This document shows positions 19,802-27,954 of a stretch of DNA of 64,000 nt, piece after piece. Source of the stretch: Lachnospiraceae bacterium (GTDB lineage Bacteria; Bacillota; Clostridia; Lachnospirales; Lachnospiraceae). The stretch lies in the NCBI GenBank assembly GCA_910575555.1, contig CAJTFX010000002.1:124001-188000 (forward strand). Direction: 5' to 3'. Each line of letters starts with the position of its first letter. Position 1 is the stretch's first letter. Both the position numbers and the translations under genes were made by a program. The notes below the pieces were generated by a model that ran no database searches, was not told the DNA's origin, and saw only the letters and a list, made by a program, of their open reading frames with translations.

Positions 19802-20377
19802 ATGAGTATGCTGGATCAGGTAAATAATTTAAAAGACACCCAGTGCATTGTGGATATTCTGTGCAAAATGGTGTCCGAAAATGAATGTGTCAGGTGCGGA
19901 AAATGCGTGTTTGGATATGAGGGTGTCACGCAGCTTCAAATGATTCTGGAAGACATCACAGAGAAAAAAGGAAAGAGCACAGATATGGCGCAGCTGCAGG
20001 AGCTCTGCCAAATGATGAAAAGCCAGTCTCTTTGTGAGACAGGAGAAGAACTGGGCGCAGCCGTTCTTGCGGCAATTGACGCTTACCGGGCGGATTTTGA
20101 AGACCACATTGGGAAAAAAGGCTGCCGGGCCGGCGTCTGCAGAAAATTTATGACATATCATATTCTGGCAGAACAGTGCATCGGCTGCGGAGACTGCCTG
20201 GAGGCCTGCGAGGAAGAAGCCATTTTGGGAAAAGCAAAGTTTGTGCATGTGATTGAACAGAAGGAATGCATTCAGTGCGGAGCCTGCCTGGAAGCCTGCG
20301 GGGAGGACGCCGTTGTCCGGGCAGGGACGGTTAAGCCCAGATGCCCGAAGCGTCCCATTCCCTGCAAACGGCGGTAG
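19802..20377 (+). CDS. Fe-S protein: NuoF-C-terminal-like domain plus 2x[4Fe-4S] ferredoxin
   Basis: A protein of 191 residues. The first part (ENECVRCGKCVFGYEGVTQL near residue 30) resembles the NADH_4Fe-4S domain that ends NuoF/HydB, but no FMN/NADH-binding half is present. The second part is a bacterial ferredoxin with CIGCGDCLEAC near residue 125 and CIQCGACLEAC near 155. It probably carries electrons for the island's reductases. AGGAGGTG fixes the ATG at 19802, 12 bases after the broken gene. It converges with the PucR-type regulator. Confidence 0.82.
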   Translation: MSMLDQVNNLKDTQCIVDILCKMVSENECVRCGKCVFGYEGVTQLQMILEDITEKKGKSTDMAQLQELCQMMKSQSLCETGEELGAAVLAAIDAYRADFEDHIGKKGCRAGVCRKFMTYHILAEQCIGCGDCLEACEEEAILGKAKFVHVIEQKECIQCGACLEACGEDAVVRAGTVKPRCPKRPIPCKRR

Positions 20378-20385
20378 GATTCTTC

Positions 20386-20408
20386 CCTTCCGGCTGCGTC
20401 CGGAAAGG
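20386..20408. terminator. Hairpin between convergent genes
   Basis: CCTTCCGG and CCGGAAAGG form a G+C-rich stem around CTGCGT, in the 46-base gap between the Fe-S protein and the regulator. There is no strong T tract on either strand, so it is a weak bidirectional terminator at best. Confidence 0.4.
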
Positions 20409-20423
20409 TTCGGGGTTTGGACA

Positions 20424-21974
20424 TTAATCGATCAGATGCAGATATTTCATAATCTTAACAGACAGGTTGTAATTCATATATTCTTCTCCTTCCGTAAAAC
20501 TGCAGCCTGTAATCTGCCTGATTTTGCCCATGCGGTACAGCAGCGTATTTTTGTGGATATGCAGTGTGTCTGCAATGCTGCCGGGCTGGCCGGGGCGCTT
20601 TAGAAATTCGATGATAGTGTCCATAAAATCTGTGCCGTGCTCCTGGTCATAAAGATACAGCTTCATCAGGCCCGGCTGAATTAAAAACTGGATTCGGGGC
20701 TCTTCTTTTTCCAGAGTTTCCAGCATTTTGTATAGATAGTAATCGCTGAAATAATAAAATGAGGAAGCAGGAGACAGCTTGATCCCCAAAAGCACGGCGG
20801 ACACTGCCTGCTGGTAAAAACAGGCGGTGTCTTCCAGATTTTGATAAAAATTACTGATGCCTGCTTTCAGCTGATTGGCGGCCAAATAGCTTTCTAACTG
20901 GTTCATTTCATAATCGCTGAGACGCTGGTTTAAGTTGCGGCTGATGAGAAACACAATGGTATTTTCGTATATTACATAAATACTCCCGGATAAGATAAGC
21001 CTCATCCGCTCCAGAATGACCTCCATTTTTAAATCGGAGGTACTGTATCCCACAGTGGGAATTGCAATAATATAAAAAGAGTCCTTCAGACTGTATCCCA
21101 TGGCTTTTAAGCGTTCCCGGATGTGGTTGGTATTTTTTTTCGGGTGTTTGATTAAATCAATCAAAAAATAAGAATACATCACGCCTTTGTTCTGCCGGAA
21201 TGAGGAGTCTTTCTGCAGCTCCATGGAAATCAGCTTGCTGAACCGGTGAAAAAATTCTTTGTCAAAATCATAAAAAGCGTGTTCCGATTCCAGCATCATC
21301 GCATGTCCGACACAGACGCCCTGGATTTCCACTGCGTCAATCAGCGTTCCCTTCTCCACCAATTGGTTGAAATGATAATAGGCATGGTTTGCCTGCTGCA
21401 CTTTTTCATCCAGATTATTTCTGGAAATATACTGGATGCCTGTTTCGCTGATATATCCGGTGGCGCTTTCCTCCTGAAAGAAAATATTGTCAGGCACAAT
21501 ACCGTCAGACATGGCCAGGTATTTGTACTGCAAATCAACAACATATATGGGGTTTCCGAAGATATCGGTGGCTGTGTCAATCAGATATTGAAGCCCGTTG
21601 CCGGAAAACAGCGCGTTTACCAGAAGATGCATGCCGGCGGTAATCTGCTGGATTTCAGTCAGGCATTCTAAGATAAAGTTCAGGAAATCTCCCTGGGAAA
21701 TTTCAGAATCAAACACTGCAATCTGGAAGGCGCTCTCTTCATACCGGCAAAAATCTGCGGACTGCTCCAGACAAAACAGGATGATGGGGATTTCCAGTTC
21801 AGGCTCGGGAAGCAGATGGGCGGGAGCCAGATATAAAGTGGACGGCGAATAAATCTGGTTTTGGCCTGTCAGGATACGCGCATGAATCAAATCAGGATTC
21901 AGCCGGCGGTTTCCGTAAATGTCGGCCCGGTATCCCTGTTCTTCTAATTTGCTGAACAGCTGTATATATTCCAT
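20424..21974 (-). CDS. PucR/CdaR-type transcriptional regulator
   Basis: A 516-residue regulator. The C-terminal ~60 residues carry the PucR-family helix-turn-helix (IADTLHIHKNTLLYRMGKI), preceded by a GGDEF-like CdaR region (~residues 280-400). The N-terminal half looks like a purine-catabolism-type or GAF-like sensor. No membrane segment is seen. Such proteins usually activate nearby catabolic operons in response to the substrate. The ATG at 21974 follows AAAGGAAC; the upstream in-frame ATG at 22040 lacks a site. Divergent from the thiolase gene, it is the obvious controller of the island. Confidence 0.85.
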   Translation of the reverse strand: MEYIQLFSKLEEQGYRADIYGNRRLNPDLIHARILTGQNQIYSPSTLYLAPAHLLPEPELEIPIILFCLEQSADFCRYEESAFQIAVFDSEISQGDFLNFILECLTEIQQITAGMHLLVNALFSGNGLQYLIDTATDIFGNPIYVVDLQYKYLAMSDGIVPDNIFFQEESATGYISETGIQYISRNNLDEKVQQANHAYYHFNQLVEKGTLIDAVEIQGVCVGHAMMLESEHAFYDFDKEFFHRFSKLISMELQKDSSFRQNKGVMYSYFLIDLIKHPKKNTNHIRERLKAMGYSLKDSFYIIAIPTVGYSTSDLKMEVILERMRLILSGSIYVIYENTIVFLISRNLNQRLSDYEMNQLESYLAANQLKAGISNFYQNLEDTACFYQQAVSAVLLGIKLSPASSFYYFSDYYLYKMLETLEKEEPRIQFLIQPGLMKLYLYDQEHGTDFMDTIIEFLKRPGQPGSIADTLHIHKNTLLYRMGKIRQITGCSFTEGEEYMNYNLSVKIMKYLHLID

Positions 21975-22010
21975 TATAAAATGTTCCTTTCGCTTTCGTG
22001 TTGTTCTTTT

Positions 22011-22041
22011 ATTATATCTCAAAAAGCTTTGTGCGTGCACA
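22011..22041 (-). promoter_or_regulatory. Regulator promoter with overlapping palindrome
   Basis: On the minus strand a perfect TATAAT lies at 22016-22011. Where the -35 should be there is no consensus hexamer but the palindrome TGTGC-GT-GCACA (22030-22041). This position suits an operator, perhaps for autoregulation by the PucR-type protein or shared control of the divergent thiolase operon. Confidence 0.45.
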
Positions 22042-22149
22042 CGAAAAATGAAACCGTCAAAGGAAAAGATTGGATGCGGGCACGATGAATCAAAACGGAA
22101 AATTCACTATACTGAATGATATCAAACGAGAGGAAAGGAAGAGAAAATT

Positions 22150-23460
22150 ATGGGTACTTTGGGAAAGTATGGAAGAAGCGTGTCGATTATCGGCGTGGGC
22201 TGCACTCCGTTTATGTACACGGTAGATCATCCGGAGACGGACGGGCTGACTGAGGGTGAAATGTTTGGCTATGCGGCGCTGAAAGCAATGGAAGACGCCG
22301 GCGTGAATCCCAGAGATGTGGATTTTTATTTTCACGGGGAAGCAAGTCCCCTGAACGGTTCTAACTATCTGACGCCGAATGTGCAGATTGCCAACTGGTT
22401 CGGAATGAAAGGAAAGGGTTCCATCCATCATTCCGAAGCGTGCTGCACCGGATATCTTGCCATTGAACAGGCAGTGAACGCCGTGGCTTCTGGAAAATAT
22501 AACTGCGTCCTTACCGGAGCAGTGGAATTCGGCGACAGCACGCCTTCACCTGCCGACAATGTGGAGTCTCCGAAACATCCCTATAAAAGAGATAAGATGA
22601 CCATGGATAAGTTCTTAAAGACCACCTCATGGCTGTATGACCGCGCCTATACCAGAAGCTTGATGGCGGGCCAGGAATTGATCTATGACGATGCGGCGGA
22701 GTGGTATGTCAGGACCAGAGGCATTACGTCAGAGCAGATGAACCAGACCCTGAACTGGATGTGCATCAACAACCGGAGAAATGCTTCCGTCAATCCTTTG
22801 GCCATTGAGAGAAAGACTTATGAAGCTCTTGCCGGGGAAGCGGGCATGACGCTGGAAGAATACATGAATTCTCCCTACAATCCCAGAATGGGAGATTTCC
22901 TCAGGGCCGGCGGCATTGAGCTGAAATGCGACGGAGCTGCCGCAGCCATTGTGTGCGCAACGGAAAAAATTCCTGAGATTGCAAAGAATCTGAAACATAA
23001 ACCCATCGAAGTGCTGGGCATCGGAAGCGCAGCCTGCGAGGCTACCACGCCCCATTTCGAAGTGCGGGCCACAGAAGAAGCGGTGCGGCAGGTCTATGAA
23101 CTGACCGGATTGTCAGGAGAAGATCTGGATTTATTTTATGCCAATGATTTTATTATTACATCCCATCTGGTATCTGCGGAAATTGCCGGTTACCTTCCTT
23201 ACGGAGAAGGATGGAAATATATCTGTGACGGGCGCACTGCCTGGGATGGGGACAAGCCCATCAACACCAACGGCGGCCGGACCTCCTTTGGGCACGCCCA
23301 CGCGGCTTCCGGTCTTGCAGATGTATACGAAGCATGCAAGCAGATGTGGGGCGAGTGCAAAGAGCGCCAGGTGAAACAGATGCCCAAAACAGCAATGCTT
23401 AGAGGATACGGCGGAGCACAGAATGTTGCTGCAATTGTAATTCGTACATTAGAAGGATAG
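22150..23460 (+). CDS. SCPx-type thiolase
   Basis: A 436-residue thiolase-fold protein of the SCP-x / acetyl-CoA acetyltransferase-like group. The nucleophile is probably Cys99 in the EACCTGYLA segment, and the general base His lies in FGHAHAASG. The classical C-terminal CxG loop is replaced by GYGGAQNVA, as in non-classical thiolases that act with an OB-fold partner. It likely cleaves a beta-ketoacyl thioester or condenses acyl units. GGAAAGGAAG precedes the ATG. The OB-fold gene follows 11 bases later. Confidence 0.85.
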   Translation: MGTLGKYGRSVSIIGVGCTPFMYTVDHPETDGLTEGEMFGYAALKAMEDAGVNPRDVDFYFHGEASPLNGSNYLTPNVQIANWFGMKGKGSIHHSEACCTGYLAIEQAVNAVASGKYNCVLTGAVEFGDSTPSPADNVESPKHPYKRDKMTMDKFLKTTSWLYDRAYTRSLMAGQELIYDDAAEWYVRTRGITSEQMNQTLNWMCINNRRNASVNPLAIERKTYEALAGEAGMTLEEYMNSPYNPRMGDFLRAGGIELKCDGAAAAIVCATEKIPEIAKNLKHKPIEVLGIGSAACEATTPHFEVRATEEAVRQVYELTGLSGEDLDLFYANDFIITSHLVSAEIAGYLPYGEGWKYICDGRTAWDGDKPINTNGGRTSFGHAHAASGLADVYEACKQMWGECKERQVKQMPKTAMLRGYGGAQNVAAIVIRTLEG

Positions 23461-23471
23461 GAGGCGCTTTC

Positions 23472-23888
23472 ATGAGCATTCAATTAGAAAAAGTAGTCCA
23501 GAAATTTTATGAGGGATTGGAAGAGGGGAAATTTATGGGCCGGAAATGCCCCCAATGCAGCAATGTGGAATTTCCTCCGGTATATGCCTGCAATGCCTGC
23601 GGCAATTATGAAACGGAATGGTATGAGATCAGCGGAAAAGCAAAGCTTCATTCCATCGTTCTTCCGGCTGCCCTTTCTTCCAAGCCGGAATATAAAAAGT
23701 TAGGCAAATACGCCTACGGCGAAGTGGAACTGGAAGAAGGAACAAGGCTGAACGCCGTTGTCCGTGGCATCAGCAAGAAAAACAGGACGGAGCTGTCTCA
23801 AAAACTTCCACTGAACTGCCATGCCGCTGTGTTTGAACGGGAAGGCGGTTTTAAGACAGTGGTGTTCGAGCTTGACGAAGAATCATAA
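23472..23888 (+). CDS. Zn-ribbon / OB-fold (DUF35) partner of the thiolase
   Basis: A protein of 138 residues with an N-terminal rubredoxin-like zinc ribbon (CPQC...CNAC, residues ~28-46) and a C-terminal OB fold. DUF35 proteins form complexes with SCPx-type thiolases, for example in benzylsuccinate and steroid side-chain degradation and with archaeal HMG-CoA synthase, and help place the acyl-CoA. Adjacency to the thiolase makes this pairing very likely here. AGGAGG is present before the ATG. Confidence 0.87.
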   Translation: MSIQLEKVVQKFYEGLEEGKFMGRKCPQCSNVEFPPVYACNACGNYETEWYEISGKAKLHSIVLPAALSSKPEYKKLGKYAYGEVELEEGTRLNAVVRGISKKNRTELSQKLPLNCHAAVFEREGGFKTVVFELDEES

Positions 23889-24029
23889 TGACAACAGAGA
23901 TTTTCCGGTAAAAAGCGGAAAATATAAGAGTGTTTTGCAGGCAGCGGTTTGCTATATTGTACTTACACCGTTGTTCTGTGAATCTGAAACAGCTTATAAA
24001 TAAATCTTATAAGAAAGAGAGAGAGGAAA

Positions 24030-24269
24030 ATGGACAGAAAAGAATTGGAAACACAGGTACTCAATATGGTGGCAGCATCTTATAAACAGGAGGCGGCGAA
24101 CCTTTCCATGGAAACGTTATTTAAAGAGGATCTGGGCGGTGCGTCCGTACAGATGGTGGCTCTTGTGGCAGAGATTGAAAATGAACTGGATGTGGAGCTG
24201 ATGTTAGCAGACGCAAGCGGATGCGCCACCATCGGCGATTTGGTAAATCTGATTGAAGAAGAGATGTAA
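24030..24269 (+). CDS. Acyl-carrier-like protein with altered attachment site
   Basis: A 79-residue, acidic, four-helix protein with the ACP pattern (FKEDLGGASVQMVALVAEIE). The phosphopantetheine motif DSL is ASV here: Ser39 is kept but the preceding Asp is Ala and the following Leu is Val. It may be a dedicated carrier modified by an unusual transferase, or an unmodified scaffold. It sits between the thiolase pair and the phosphotransacylase, which suggests it carries the acyl group between them. GAGAGAGG precedes the ATG. Confidence 0.75.
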   Translation: MDRKELETQVLNMVAASYKQEAANLSMETLFKEDLGGASVQMVALVAEIENELDVELMLADASGCATIGDLVNLIEEEM

Positions 24270-24331
24270 GGGATAAAAAGGGCGCCCCAAATGAAAATCT
24301 GGCAGGCCAGAGGAAAGGAGAACTACGGAAA

Positions 24332-25330
24332 ATGGGAGTATTGGATGAAATTTACCGAAAAGCCAAAGAAAATCCCCAAAAGGTGGCGTTCCCGGAAGCC
24401 ATGAATGAAAAGATGATGCAGGCTGCCTATGAGACAGGAAAAGAAGGTTATATTATCCCTGTTCTTGTGGGAATTGGCAGCGAGCTCCGAGCGGCAGTCC
24501 GGGAAAGAGGCTACGAGGAACATGTGTTTGAGATTGTGGATATCAATGAGGAAGCATACAAGAAAAAGCTGATCGAGCAGTATGTGGCCCTTCCCCAGAC
24601 GATTTTGAAGGAAAAGGCTTTAAACCGGAGGATGCAGAATCCCTTGTATTATGCCATGGTCATGCAGGCCGTGGAGGAAGCGGACGTAACCTTTGCAGGC
24701 ATAGACAATACCACCGGGGACGTGCTTTTGGCAGGGCAGATGATTATAGGGTTAAAAGAGGGAATCAGCACAGTTTCCAGTATTGGCCTGTGCGATATCC
24801 CGGGCTTTGCGGGAAGCGAAGGAACCCTTCTTGCAGTGGGAGACAGCGCCGTGTGCACCAATCCCGATGCAAAGCAGCTGGCAGATATTGCGATTTCCGC
24901 CTGCGATACCGTGAAAGCTTTGCTGGACTGGGAGCCCCGGTGCGCCATGGTCAGCTATTCCACCCTGGGAAGCGGCCAGGGAGAACTGATTGATAAAGTA
25001 GTTCAGGCATTGGAGATTGCAAACGGGCAGCGGCCGGATTTGGCCATCGACGGCGAATTCCAGTTTGACGCCGCAATTTCGCCGGCGGTTGCTGAGAAAA
25101 AAGTAAAACGGGAAAGCAAGGTGGCAGGCAGAGCCAATATTGTGATCTGGCCGGATTTGAACGTGGGCAATGTGGGCGTGAAGCTGATTCAGCAGTTTGG
25201 ACATGCCGACGCGTACGGCCCTATGCTTCAGGGCTTCAACAAGGTGGTGTGCGACTGCTCCAGAGGGGCTCCCGTTTCTGAAATCAAAGGCAATATTGTA
25301 ATCAGCGCTGTACGGGCGGCAGGAGGATGA
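24332..25330 (+). CDS. Phosphate acyltransferase (Pta/Ptb family)
   Basis: A 332-residue enzyme of the phosphate acetyl/butyryltransferase family. It starts MGVLDEIYRKAKENPQKVAFPEA and contains GIDNTTGDVLLAG, PDAKQLADIAISA, YSTLGSGQG and WPDLNVGNVGVK...GPMLQG. It converts an acyl thioester plus phosphate to acyl phosphate. Followed at 6 bases by a butyrate-kinase-type gene, it makes the pair that forms ATP by substrate-level phosphorylation. Whether acetyl, butyryl or another acyl group is used cannot be told. Confidence 0.9.
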   Translation: MGVLDEIYRKAKENPQKVAFPEAMNEKMMQAAYETGKEGYIIPVLVGIGSELRAAVRERGYEEHVFEIVDINEEAYKKKLIEQYVALPQTILKEKALNRRMQNPLYYAMVMQAVEEADVTFAGIDNTTGDVLLAGQMIIGLKEGISTVSSIGLCDIPGFAGSEGTLLAVGDSAVCTNPDAKQLADIAISACDTVKALLDWEPRCAMVSYSTLGSGQGELIDKVVQALEIANGQRPDLAIDGEFQFDAAISPAVAEKKVKRESKVAGRANIVIWPDLNVGNVGVKLIQQFGHADAYGPMLQGFNKVVCDCSRGAPVSEIKGNIVISAVRAAGG

Positions 25331-25336
25331 AAAGAA

Positions 25337-26458
25337 ATGGAACAGTACAAGGTTTTGGCAATTAACCCCGGCTCTACTTCTACGAAAATTGCTTTATTTG
25401 AGGAGGAAACATGCATTTATACAAAAAATGTTTCCCATGACGCCGGAGAACTTGCAAAGTATCAGACAATTCCCGATCAGCTTCCATACCGAAGGGATAT
25501 GATACTGAAGCTTCTGAAAGAAGCAGGGATTTCCCTGGAAGATGTGGATGTGTTTGTGGGAAGAGGCGGCGGCCTTCTTGCCATGGAAGGTGGAACTTAC
25601 AGAGTATCGGAACTGATGTTGGAGCATGCCAGGACATGCGCCAACGGCGTAATTCATCCGGCTGCGCTGGGCTCTCAGCTTGCCAATGAATTTGCCGTGC
25701 AGTACAAAAAACAGGCCATGGTGGTGAATCCGCCGGATGTGGATGAACTGCAGGATCTGGCAAGGATGACCGGTATTCAGGGCGTAAACCGGATCATTCA
25801 TTTACATGCGCTGAATTTGAAGGAAACAGCCATCCGGCACAGCAAAAATGTGCTGAACAGGGATTACGAAAGCTGCAATTACGTGGTATGCCACATTGGA
25901 GGAGGAATTTCCATCTCAGCCCACCGTCAGGGACGGATGGTGGACGGCTATGACATCGTAGGGGGCGAAGGCCCGATGGCTCCCACCAGATGCGGCAGCA
26001 TTTCCGTGGCGGATCTTTTGGAATATATGGAGAAAAATCAGCTGAGCGCGGCAGAAGTGAAGAAACTGTGCACCAGAACCGGCGGTTTTGTCAGCCATGC
26101 GGGGATATCCGATGCGGTGGAGCTGACCAACCGGGCGAAAAACGGTGATCCCTACGCAGAAATGCTGTGGAACGCCATGATTTACCAGATTGTAAAATGC
26201 ATCGGCGCCATGGCGGCGGTTCTCCATGGAAAAGTGGACGGAATACTTCTTGGCGGCGGCATGGTGCACAGTGATGATTTGGTGCGGCAGATTACTGAAA
26301 GCTGTTCTTTCCTGGCGCCGGTGACAGCCTACCCGGGAGAATTTGAAATGGAAGCAATGGCAGCCGGGGCAATCCGTGTGTTAAAGGGAGAAGAAACGTT
26401 AAAAGAATACACCGGAAAACCCGTATGGAGCGGTTTTGAATGGCAGCCAGTTCCTTAA
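25337..26458 (+). CDS. Butyrate kinase family acyl kinase
   Basis: A 373-residue member of the ASKHA acetate/butyrate kinase family. The N-terminal phosphate loop INPGSTSTKIALFE, HIGGGISI near residue 187 and the C-terminal GGGMVH nucleotide motif are all present. It makes ATP from acyl phosphate. Butyrate kinases also act on propionyl, branched-chain and valeryl phosphates, so the substrate is open; buk is the nearest name. AGGAGG before the ATG overlaps the end of the transferase gene. Confidence 0.9.
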   Translation: MEQYKVLAINPGSTSTKIALFEEETCIYTKNVSHDAGELAKYQTIPDQLPYRRDMILKLLKEAGISLEDVDVFVGRGGGLLAMEGGTYRVSELMLEHARTCANGVIHPAALGSQLANEFAVQYKKQAMVVNPPDVDELQDLARMTGIQGVNRIIHLHALNLKETAIRHSKNVLNRDYESCNYVVCHIGGGISISAHRQGRMVDGYDIVGGEGPMAPTRCGSISVADLLEYMEKNQLSAAEVKKLCTRTGGFVSHAGISDAVELTNRAKNGDPYAEMLWNAMIYQIVKCIGAMAAVLHGKVDGILLGGGMVHSDDLVRQITESCSFLAPVTAYPGEFEMEAMAAGAIRVLKGEETLKEYTGKPVWSGFEWQPVP

Positions 26459-26497
26459 TTTCAGAATCACTGCATCAGTGAAAGGAATACAGGGCGT

Positions 26498-27007
26498 ATG
26501 GAGAAAAAACAACAGAAAATAAATATGCTGACTCTGGCGCTTGGCATTGCGGCCCTGCCGCCCATCTGGGCGGTGGCGGCGCCTTATCTGGGCGTGGATG
26601 TGGGGGCAGTGGCTTTGATATGCGCCGGTCTTTATGTGGCAAACGGAAATAAAAGAAAGGACGCCCTTAAGATTACCGCAGGTTTTCTTGCCGGCGATGT
26701 GTGGGCGGCGCTTGCCGTCTGTGTGATGGAGACGCTGCCGTTAAACCCCAATCTGGAATTGTATCTGACCCTGTTTCTGATGGGCGGCCTTGCAGTTCTG
26801 CTGGGAGAAACCTTTCCGAATATATTTTATACTCCTGCCTGGCTCTGCGGGTGGGCCATCGGGCTTACCATTTTGGGGCCGCTGAAAATGTCAGAATTTG
26901 GGATGCTCCCCATACAAATCGGAGCTGCCATGGCAGTCGGCGTGTTTTATGTGGGCGTGGGAGTGGACGCTTTTCAGAAATTTTTAATTAAAAAAACAGA
27001 GAGGTAA
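26498..27007 (+). CDS. DUF1097-like integral membrane protein
   Basis: A 169-residue, very hydrophobic protein with about five predicted membrane helices (LTLALGIAALPPIWAVAAPYLG, VALICAGLYVANG, the later GGLAVLLGETF and the C-terminal GAAMAVGVFYVGVG region). It resembles DUF1097 inner-membrane proteins of unknown function. Placement between the kinase and the hydrolase/transporter genes suggests a part in substrate entry or product export, but this is inference. Confidence 0.65.
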   Translation: MEKKQQKINMLTLALGIAALPPIWAVAAPYLGVDVGAVALICAGLYVANGNKRKDALKITAGFLAGDVWAALAVCVMETLPLNPNLELYLTLFLMGGLAVLLGETFPNIFYTPAWLCGWAIGLTILGPLKMSEFGMLPIQIGAAMAVGVFYVGVGVDAFQKFLIKKTER

Positions 27008-27012
27008 GAAAT

Positions 27013-27104
27013 AGGACTGCCCCATGAATGGAGTCTGATACAGAACAAAAACGGTGTTTGCAAAACATCCCGTCTGTATGGACCGTCCTGAATGGGGCAG
27101 TCCT
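27013..27104. repeat. Large imperfect palindrome between island genes
   Basis: AGGACTGCCCCAT is repeated exactly inverted 66 bases later (27013-27025 and 27092-27104). Inside, ATACAG/CTGTAT and GGTGTTT/AAACATCC pair as nested shorter stems, so the whole 92 bases can fold into one long hairpin. It could be an RNA control or processing element or a small non-autonomous repeat. It excludes the in-frame ATG at 27028 as start of the next gene. Confidence 0.7.
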
Positions 27105-27117
27105 TTCGCTGGAGCTT

Positions 27118-27954
27118 ATGATTGCGATAACAAAAGTATTAGAGAATGTATATGTGTTAAAGGACCGGGCAGGCTGCTGTGCAAATCTGGTGGTGGGAAA
27201 AGAGAAGGCTCTTTTGTTTGACACCGGTTCCGGAATTGACAATTTGAGAGAAACCCTTGAGAGCATTACAGAACTTCCCCTTCTGGTGCTGAACAGCCAT
27301 GGGCATTTTGATCATATCGGAGGAAACTGCCAGTTCGAGCGCGTATATCTTCCGAAACAGGATTTTTCCATTCTGGAAAGTTACGATACGGAGACTTTGA
27401 ACCGTTGGCTCAGGGAACTGACCAGGGACAGCCTCTGGCCTTTTCTGGCGTCTCCCAGGGAATGGAAATGCATTCGTCCCCTGGAATTTGACAGCTTTGA
27501 CCTGGGTCAGATGGCCTGCAGGATTATTCCCTTAAAGGGACATACGGCAGGTTCTGTTGGGATATGGATTCCGTCTTTGAAGCTGCTTTTGTCAGGAGAC
27601 GCCTTAACCCCGGTGATGTGCCTGAACTTTCAGAATCATTTATCAGCAAAAATTCAGTACGAAACCTTAAAGCAGATTCAGAATCTGGAGTTTGACTGGT
27701 ATTTAACCTCCCATCACGAGACGCTGTTTGAAAAATCCCTGACAAAACGGATGATGAAATGTATAGAAAACAGTGCGGGGAAGAAATTTCAGTTTTACCA
27801 GTATCCTCAGCCGCCCTATGCCAAAGGATGGATTTACCTGGATTCTCTGGGGGAGGAGCCAGTGGCTCTGATTCTGTCAGAAGAGGAAAAAAGGACGGCT
27901 CAAACAATGAATGTTTTAGATAAGGAGAGAACAGATGGGAACACAGAACAGTAA
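27118..27954 (+). CDS. MBL-fold metallo-hydrolase
   Basis: This 278-residue metallo-beta-lactamase-fold protein shows the metal motif SHGHFDHIGG (His61, His63, Asp65, His66), a later GHTAGSVGIW that supplies another ligand, and LLLSGDAL with the bridging Asp. Members hydrolyse thioesters, lactones and other esters. Within the island it might open a ring or release an acyl chain from a thioester. The start at 27118 follows TGGAG; earlier starts fall inside the palindrome. It overlaps the transporter gene by 20 bases. Confidence 0.85.
   Translation: MIAITKVLENVYVLKDRAGCCANLVVGKEKALLFDTGSGIDNLRETLESITELPLLVLNSHGHFDHIGGNCQFERVYLPKQDFSILESYDTETLNRWLRELTRDSLWPFLASPREWKCIRPLEFDSFDLGQMACRIIPLKGHTAGSVGIWIPSLKLLLSGDALTPVMCLNFQNHLSAKIQYETLKQIQNLEFDWYLTSHHETLFEKSLTKRMMKCIENSAGKKFQFYQYPQPPYAKGWIYLDSLGEEPVALILSEEEKRTAQTMNVLDKERTDGNTEQ

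Noticed and set aside
27028-27117. Upstream ATG for the MBL-fold gene
   Set aside because: It lies within the 92-base palindrome; the protein family begins near 27118.
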